Of a DNA stretch of 64,000 nt, positions 59,231 to 64,000 are shown piece by piece. The position numbers and the translations under genes are program-made. The DNA comes from Haloferula helveola (GTDB taxonomy: Bacteria; Verrucomicrobiota; Verrucomicrobiia; Verrucomicrobiales; Akkermansiaceae). The stretch covers positions 3,596,001 to 3,660,000 of the forward strand of contig NZ_AP024702.1 in assembly GCF_037076345.1 (NCBI RefSeq), given 5' to 3'. The notes beneath the pieces are model-generated. The model was given only the letters and a program-made list of their open reading frames with translations, was not told where the DNA came from and did not search any database. How positions within the stretch are numbered: position 1 is the stretch's first letter; every line of letters begins with the position of its first letter.

Positions 59231-62200
59231 ATGAATTTCCGGTCCTTTCCCCCGATCTTCGCCCTCCGCGAACCGGCGGTCCGCACGGCTCTCTTCGGCC
59301 TGCTCCTGCAGGTGCCCGTGTCTCGTGCATGGGGTGATGGGTTTTCCGTTTCGCCGTGGACGGACGATCTTTCCAGCGGCGTTACGAGTGCCACCGATTG
59401 GGCCTACAGCTTCGGATCCGCCGACAGTACGATGATCCAAGGCGTACCCGTCACGGGAATCGCCGGAGCCAATTCCTCGGTCGCCGGCCGCTTCTCGGTC
59501 ACGATCCCCAATGTGTTTCCCGGAGACACGAATCAACTGACGGCGCTCGCGGGCACCGGCAGCGCGGTCCTCGCGGCGAATTTCCTCTGGGGCGGAACGC
59601 CGTGCACGATCACGCTGGAGGGCCTTGTCCCGGGGGATGAGTACATCGTCAGCATCCCGAGCGTGGGATGGGATCCGGTGGATTTCCGGACGAACGATTT
59701 CGCCAGCGGGACGCACACGTTCACCATCAATCAGAACTACTACGGCAACGACGCGGGACTGCGAGTCGACTACGTCTTCACCGCCGATGCGGCCACGCGG
59801 GTGATCACGATCACCCCGCAGACTGCCAACACCTGGCACCTCTACGGACTCTCCCTGCGGAGGAGGGTGCCGATCGTGGTGACGAACCTCAACGACTCCG
59901 GTGCGGGATCGCTGCGGGACGCACTGCAGGCGGCGCAGGCTTCCGTGGGCGGGGACACGATCGTCTTCGATGCCGGACTCAGCGGCCAGACGGTTTCCCT
60001 CGCCGGCCCCTTGGACACGGATGATGCGGACGGGGTGGTCGTGGATGCGACCGGGTTGCCGGGCGGGCTGGTCCTGCAGGGTGCCGGAGGCCATCGCGGC
60101 TTCTACAACACCGGCGGGCTGACCTTGCGCGGCATCACCCTCACCGGCATGGACGCGGCGGGGTCGGGCGGAGGTGCCATTCGGTCGACCGGGTCTATCG
60201 TGCTCGAGGACTGCGCCTTGACCGGCAATTCCGCAGCCTACGGTGGCGCGCTCTATAACAACGGCGGCCAGGTGGTCGCAACCCGCTGCACCTTCTCCGG
60301 AAACGTCACCTCCGGGGAAGGAGGGGCGATTCTCAACGGCACTTCTTCGACGATGTCGCTCGTGCAATGCACGGTCGCCGGCAACACCTGCGACTACGGG
60401 GCGATCGTCAACAATGGTGGCTTCCTGACGCTGCGGCACTGCACGGTTGCGGCAAACATGGTCACCGGTGGGGGAACGGGCGGAATCCGGAGTGAAGACG
60501 GCAATACACAAGCGACCCAAGCCTCACTGACACTCGAGAACTGCATCATTGGGGGTGGAAACGGGGGAGACAGGGATGTCTTGGTTCTTGCCTTTCCCTG
60601 GGGCGGCTTTGGCAATCCGCTCGCCCTCAACCTTCTCGGAAACAATACCGTGGAGAGGGATCCGGACATCCCCGATTTCCGGATTGCCGGGCCTGATCCC
60701 ATCGTTGCTCCATCCCGTCTCCGTCCCCTCGCCGACAATGGAGGACCTACCCTGACGATGATCCCGGGTGGCGGGAGTCCGGCGATCGACGCGGCGGTCG
60801 GATCGACCGAGACGAACGACCAACGGGGGCTGCCGCGTCCTATCGATGGCGATAACTCGGGAGCCGCCACCGCGGACCTCGGTGCCGTGGAACGGGCCGT
60901 TTCGCTGTCCGAGATCGAGGTGTTCGCCGCGGCGGGCACCGATCCCGGGGACGAACTGGCCGACGACACGGGGGTGCAGGTTTTCGCGGACACCGTCGGA
61001 GGCTCCAGCACGGTCCGGACTTTCACCATCCGGAATACCGGCACCGAGGTGCTCGAGGATCTCGATCTGGTCGTGTCCGGTGCCGACGCCGATGACTTTT
61101 CCGCGGGCAACCTGACCGCGACGTCGCTGGTTTCCGGGGCCACGGCGACTTTTGAAGTGACATTTGCCCCGACCATGGCCGGCAACCGGACGGCGACGAT
61201 TCTCCTGATCAGCAGCGACCATGACGAGAACCCCTTCGAGATCCATGTGTCCGGGGCGGGAAGATTCCCGGTGATCGAGGTGGATCAGGGCACTGCCGTC
61301 GGGCCGGGCGGCGTCATCGCTTGGGGGGGAGAGTTTTTCACGTACGGGCTAGAGAATGTGCCGGCATTCGCCCAGTCCGGCGTGACGGAGGTTTCGTTCG
61401 GTGTCTTCCTCGCTGTGGCGCTCAAGAGCAATGGTGGAGTCGTCGCCTGGGCAGCGGAAGGCTACGATTTTGGCCAGGCGGCGGTTCCCGCTTCGGCCCA
61501 GTCCGAAGTCGTCGCCGTTTCGGCGGGCGGGATTCACGGTGTGGCGCTGAAGAGCAACGGTGCGGTGGTCTCGTGGGGCGCGCCCGGGCAGCTTCCGGTG
61601 CCCGCGGCCGCGGAGTCGGAAGTCACCGCGATCTCGGCGGGATACAGTCACTCCCTGGCTCTGAAGAGCGACGGAAGTGTGGTGGGATGGGGTGACGATA
61701 CCCAACTCCAGGCGACGCCGCCGGCCGAGGCCGCGTCGGACGTCATCGCCATTGCTGCGGGAGCCTCCCACAGCCTCGCACTCAAGGAGAATGGCAGTGT
61801 CATCGCGTGGGGCAACGACGACGAGGGCCAGTCAAGCGTGCCGGCCGAGGCGATGTCCGATGTGATCGCGATCGCGGCGGGCAGTTATAGCAGCCTGGCG
61901 CTCAAGTCGAATGGCAGCGTCGTCATGTGGGGCAACAACAGTGCGCCCGAGACGAAATTGGTGCCGCCGGAGGCGATGTCCGGGGTGGTCGCGATCAAGG
62001 CAGGTAGTTTCCAGAGTCTCGCCCTGAAGTCCGATGGCAGCATCGTCATGTGGGGTTGGCCTGACCAGGGTGCGACGGCGATTCCGGAGGCGGCGAAGTC
62101 CAAGGTGATCGGCATTGCGGCGAGTGACGGCGTGTTGGCCGTCCTGCGGGGTCGCAGCTTTGCTCTCCAGACGGCGGGCACCAGCAGCCTCGCCAAGACC

Positions 62201-62860
62201 ATTACGATCCACAACTCCGGCGACCATACGCTGGATGTCAGCGGGATCGACGTGGTCGGCGACGATCCCGCGGACTTCATCGTCAACACGGCGGGGATGG
62301 CCACGAGCATTCCGCCCGGCGGGCAGACGACCTTCACGATCGTCTTCGCCCCGCAGGAGACCGGCGTCTCGGGACCTCGCTCGGCGGACGTCAGGATCAC
62401 CAGCAGCGATCCCGTCACCGGCCTCTACGAATTCAACGTCGACGGACTGGCGGTTTCGCCTGCTCAGGACACGGATTCGGATGGGATGACCGACGGCGAA
62501 GAGCTTCGCCTCGCCGCGATCGGTTTTGACTGGCAGAGCAGCCAGCCTGAACTCGTGGCCATCTACAATCTCGCCCATGCGGAAGCGCGGCAGGAGATCC
62601 TCGACGATCCGAACTCGAGCGGTCTCTACACGGCCGGGCAGATCGAGGCGCAGAATGCCGGCACGACGCTTGTCCAGCGCGACGGGCTTGGCCGATTCAC
62701 GCTCACCCTCGGCATTGGCAAGAGCACGACGCTCCTTCCGGGAAGCTTCGCGCCGTTCCCGTTCACCGCGCCGGAGACGAGTGTGAATGGCGAGGGCAAG
62801 GTCGAGTTCCTCTTATCCTCACCGGAAGACGCCGCGTTCTTTAGGCTCGAGACACCTTGA
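59231..62860 (+). CDS. Giant secreted beta-helix/RCC1-propeller protein, paralogue 2
   Basis: A 1209-residue protein. I choose ATG 59231 (MNFRSFPPIFALREPAVRTALFGLLLQVPVSRAWG) because it aligns with the signal region of the upstream paralogue; ATG 59204 is in frame too. The order of domains is the same: N-terminal beta domain (WAYSFGSADSTMIQGVPVTGIAG, TWHLYGLSLRR), beta-helix (LNDSGAGSLRDALQAAQ, LEDCALTGN, LRHCTVAAN), anchor-D (FADTVGGSSTVRTFTIRNTGTEV), seven RCC1-type repeats (LALKSDGSVVGWG and variants), second anchor-D (TITIHNSGDHTLDVSG, TSIPPGGQTTFTIVFAPQETG) and a C-terminal region DTDSDGMTDGEELRL ending AAFFRLETP. The RCC1 repeats match unevenly between the two proteins, so the ligand may differ. 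Tandem duplication is evident. Confidence 0.85.
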   Translation: MNFRSFPPIFALREPAVRTALFGLLLQVPVSRAWGDGFSVSPWTDDLSSGVTSATDWAYSFGSADSTMIQGVPVTGIAGANSSVAGRFSVTIPNVFPGDTNQLTALAGTGSAVLAANFLWGGTPCTITLEGLVPGDEYIVSIPSVGWDPVDFRTNDFASGTHTFTINQNYYGNDAGLRVDYVFTADAATRVITITPQTANTWHLYGLSLRRRVPIVVTNLNDSGAGSLRDALQAAQASVGGDTIVFDAGLSGQTVSLAGPLDTDDADGVVVDATGLPGGLVLQGAGGHRGFYNTGGLTLRGITLTGMDAAGSGGGAIRSTGSIVLEDCALTGNSAAYGGALYNNGGQVVATRCTFSGNVTSGEGGAILNGTSSTMSLVQCTVAGNTCDYGAIVNNGGFLTLRHCTVAANMVTGGGTGGIRSEDGNTQATQASLTLENCIIGGGNGGDRDVLVLAFPWGGFGNPLALNLLGNNTVERDPDIPDFRIAGPDPIVAPSRLRPLADNGGPTLTMIPGGGSPAIDAAVGSTETNDQRGLPRPIDGDNSGAATADLGAVERAVSLSEIEVFAAAGTDPGDELADDTGVQVFADTVGGSSTVRTFTIRNTGTEVLEDLDLVVSGADADDFSAGNLTATSLVSGATATFEVTFAPTMAGNRTATILLISSDHDENPFEIHVSGAGRFPVIEVDQGTAVGPGGVIAWGGEFFTYGLENVPAFAQSGVTEVSFGVFLAVALKSNGGVVAWAAEGYDFGQAAVPASAQSEVVAVSAGGIHGVALKSNGAVVSWGAPGQLPVPAAAESEVTAISAGYSHSLALKSDGSVVGWGDDTQLQATPPAEAASDVIAIAAGASHSLALKENGSVIAWGNDDEGQSSVPAEAMSDVIAIAAGSYSSLALKSNGSVVMWGNNSAPETKLVPPEAMSGVVAIKAGSFQSLALKSDGSIVMWGWPDQGATAIPEAAKSKVIGIAASDGVLAVLRGRSFALQTAGTSSLAKTITIHNSGDHTLDVSGIDVVGDDPADFIVNTAGMATSIPPGGQTTFTIVFAPQETGVSGPRSADVRITSSDPVTGLYEFNVDGLAVSPAQDTDSDGMTDGEELRLAAIGFDWQSSQPELVAIYNLAHAEARQEILDDPNSSGLYTAGQIEAQNAGTTLVQRDGLGRFTLTLGIGKSTTLLPGSFAPFPFTAPETSVNGEGKVEFLLSSPEDAAFFRLETP

Positions 62861-63027
62861 CGGTTTCCTTCGCAGAGGGCTGCCGTATCGCGTTCTTTGA
62901 TCCGCCGGCTATCGATGCGGTGATAACGATACCAGGATTCAGGTGTCTGCAGGTTCGATTCCGTGTCGGTGTGCCGATGGTGAAGGAAAGGTCGTAAGCC
63001 GCGGAGCATAGGCCCGTAATAGGCGGG

Positions 63028-64000
63028 ATGTCTGGATCGATGCTGACCAAAGGAGGACGAAGCAATCGGGAGCGTGTGATTGCGCTCTTCGTTGCCGTCG
63101 TGCAGGTGGTCGTCGCACGGGCGGCGTCGCCGGATCCGGAGCAGGTGATTGCGGGAATCGACGGGCGGGTGGAGGCATACTTCCGGGCCGAGTCGGGCAA
63201 GCGGCTGAAGCGGGCAAAGAAGAACCCGCCGCTGTCCCCCGGACGAGGCAACTATGTCCGCGCTTACTCTTACTCGATGGTCGGCTTTGCGGCCCGGTGC
63301 CTGTACCTCGACGAGATGCTGGATGAGGCGAATGCGGCGCTGGTCGAGAACGCGCGGCATTACCTCGATCATCCTCTCGATATCAATGATCGCGACAGCT
63401 TCCATTGGCATGCCGACGTGGTGATGCGGTTGATTGAGATGTATGGCCCGAACGGTAAAGCGCATCCGGGCCGGATCACGGCCGAAACCGAGGCCATCGC
63501 GCTGAAGCCGATCTGGGAATACGTGCGGAAGGTCTCGTGGTTGGAGAAGGCCGAGACCGGGAAGAGCCAAACCTGGGACATCTATCTTTCCGAGAACCAC
63601 CACGCGATGATGTTCACGGTCTGCTGGCAGTTCTCGAGAATCGCGAAGGGCCGGCCGGAGTATGCGGAGCTCAAGTACAACGACGGTGCCAAAGCGGTGG
63701 ATCACTTCGAAGCTTGGAACGATTACTTCATCGCCTACTGCCTCGAGCGGGCGCGCAAGGGGCTCTGCATCGAGATGATGTGCGACGGCTACAACAGCAC
63801 CCTGATCAAGGGATTCTATAACTTCCATGACTTCGGTGATCCGGTAGTCAGGCAGTCGGCAGCGATGCTGCTCGACCTCTACTTCGCCTACTGGGCCGAG
63901 GAGCAGATCGATGGAGTGCAGGGTGGGGGACGTTCGCGCGTCTATTTTGAGAAAGGGCTGAAGCACGATCCGGCTCACGGCATGGCTCCGCTTGCGTGGC
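63028..64000 (+). CDS. Secreted alpha-helical protein of unknown function, N-terminal part (partial)
   Basis: The frame from ATG 63028 stays open to the window end (324 residues). RVIALFVAVVQVVVARAAS is a signal-like segment at about residues 16–34. Conserved-looking blocks follow: RAYSYSMVGFAARCLYLDEMLDEAN, DSFHWHADVVMRLIEMYGP, TWDIYLSENHHAMMFTVCWQFSRI, WNDYFIAYCLERARKGLCIEMMCDGYNSTLIKGFYNFHDFGDPVVRQSAAMLLDLYFAYWAEEQIDGVQGGGRSRVYF. The helix-pair spacing and the SENHH, EMMCDGYN and GVQGGGRSR segments suggest an alpha/alpha-toroid, such as that of some polysaccharide lyases, but I do not recognise a named family. ATG 63040 is an alternative start. The 167-bp gap before it shows no gene. Confidence 0.7.
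   Translation, partial: MSGSMLTKGGRSNRERVIALFVAVVQVVVARAASPDPEQVIAGIDGRVEAYFRAESGKRLKRAKKNPPLSPGRGNYVRAYSYSMVGFAARCLYLDEMLDEANAALVENARHYLDHPLDINDRDSFHWHADVVMRLIEMYGPNGKAHPGRITAETEAIALKPIWEYVRKVSWLEKAETGKSQTWDIYLSENHHAMMFTVCWQFSRIAKGRPEYAELKYNDGAKAVDHFEAWNDYFIAYCLERARKGLCIEMMCDGYNSTLIKGFYNFHDFGDPVVRQSAAMLLDLYFAYWAEEQIDGVQGGGRSRVYFEKGLKHDPAHGMAPLAW

Noticed and set aside
62949-62965. GGTTCGATTCC, like a tRNA T-loop
   Set aside because: The five bases on each side do not pair and no acceptor stem or anticodon arm can be folded around it.

Overview
The window is GC-rich chromosomal DNA that looks like a member of the Verrucomicrobiota, probably a Verrucomicrobiae relative. The family content points there: a Verru_Chthon cassette protein A homologue, a Rhodopirellula/Verrucomicrobium-type sigma factor paired with a FecR–LamG protein, a DUF1549/DUF1553 + DUF1501 pair, DUF1080, a XylR-like AraC regulator, and many large secreted proteins with beta-helix, RCC1 and choice-of-anchor modules. 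I see no rRNA, tRNA, CRISPR array, transposase, integrase or phage gene. Many start codons lack a clear Shine-Dalgarno sequence.

Layout. 0–3 kb: sugar metabolism (TIM-barrel isomerase end, double-cupin isomerase-like protein, Gfo/Idh/MocA dehydrogenase) closed by a good terminator. 3.2–7.9 kb, minus strand: pilin-like Verru_Chthon protein A and a small secreted protein. 8–10.8 kb: YdcF protein, then a sigma factor/FecR–LamG pair with a 4-base overlap. 10.9–20.3 kb: a probable lipid or secondary-metabolite locus. It has a GntR regulator divergent from an operon of ketoreductase, acyl carrier protein, flippase-like membrane protein and patatin-like hydrolase; then SAM methyltransferase, FAD monooxygenase and type III polyketide synthase; then, convergent, UbiA-like EboC and TIM-barrel EboE. 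20.4–24.9 kb: rhomboid, Tat-exported TIM barrel, DUF1080, a TatD hydrolase like EboB with a small partner, and a small secreted protein. 25–31.6 kb, minus strand: a three-gene operon of DUF5916 outer-membrane-type protein, glycoside hydrolase–GT2 fusion and MsbA-like ABC transporter. 31.8–36 kb: DUF1549/DUF1553 and DUF1501 pair.

36–64 kb is dominated by very large secreted proteins and their regulators: an anchor-D/autotransporter-type protein divergent from a XylR-like regulator, a 1427-residue PhoD-type protein, a GntR–LacI regulator divergent from a PASTA protein, a sialate-O-acetylesterase-type protein, a sulfatase, a second PhoD protein, two tandem paralogues of about 1200 residues (beta-helix + seven-bladed RCC1 propeller), and the start of an unrecognised gene cut by the window edge. 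Sulfatase, acetylesterase and phosphatases together suggest handling of decorated polysaccharides or phosphorylated matter at the cell surface (inference).

Three things stand out. First, the type III PKS + Ebo + ACP/flippase locus. Second, a shared C-terminal module (acidic DxDxDGV-like loop, 'KLPT', 'W' strand, and a last strand ending F-x-R-…-Pro-stop) on seven secreted proteins, plus an unrecognised ~200-residue domain present three times in two of them. Third, families of palindromic intergenic repeats whose stems co-vary; four of five inverted pairs have a spacer of exactly 25 nt, and several lie right at stop codons.
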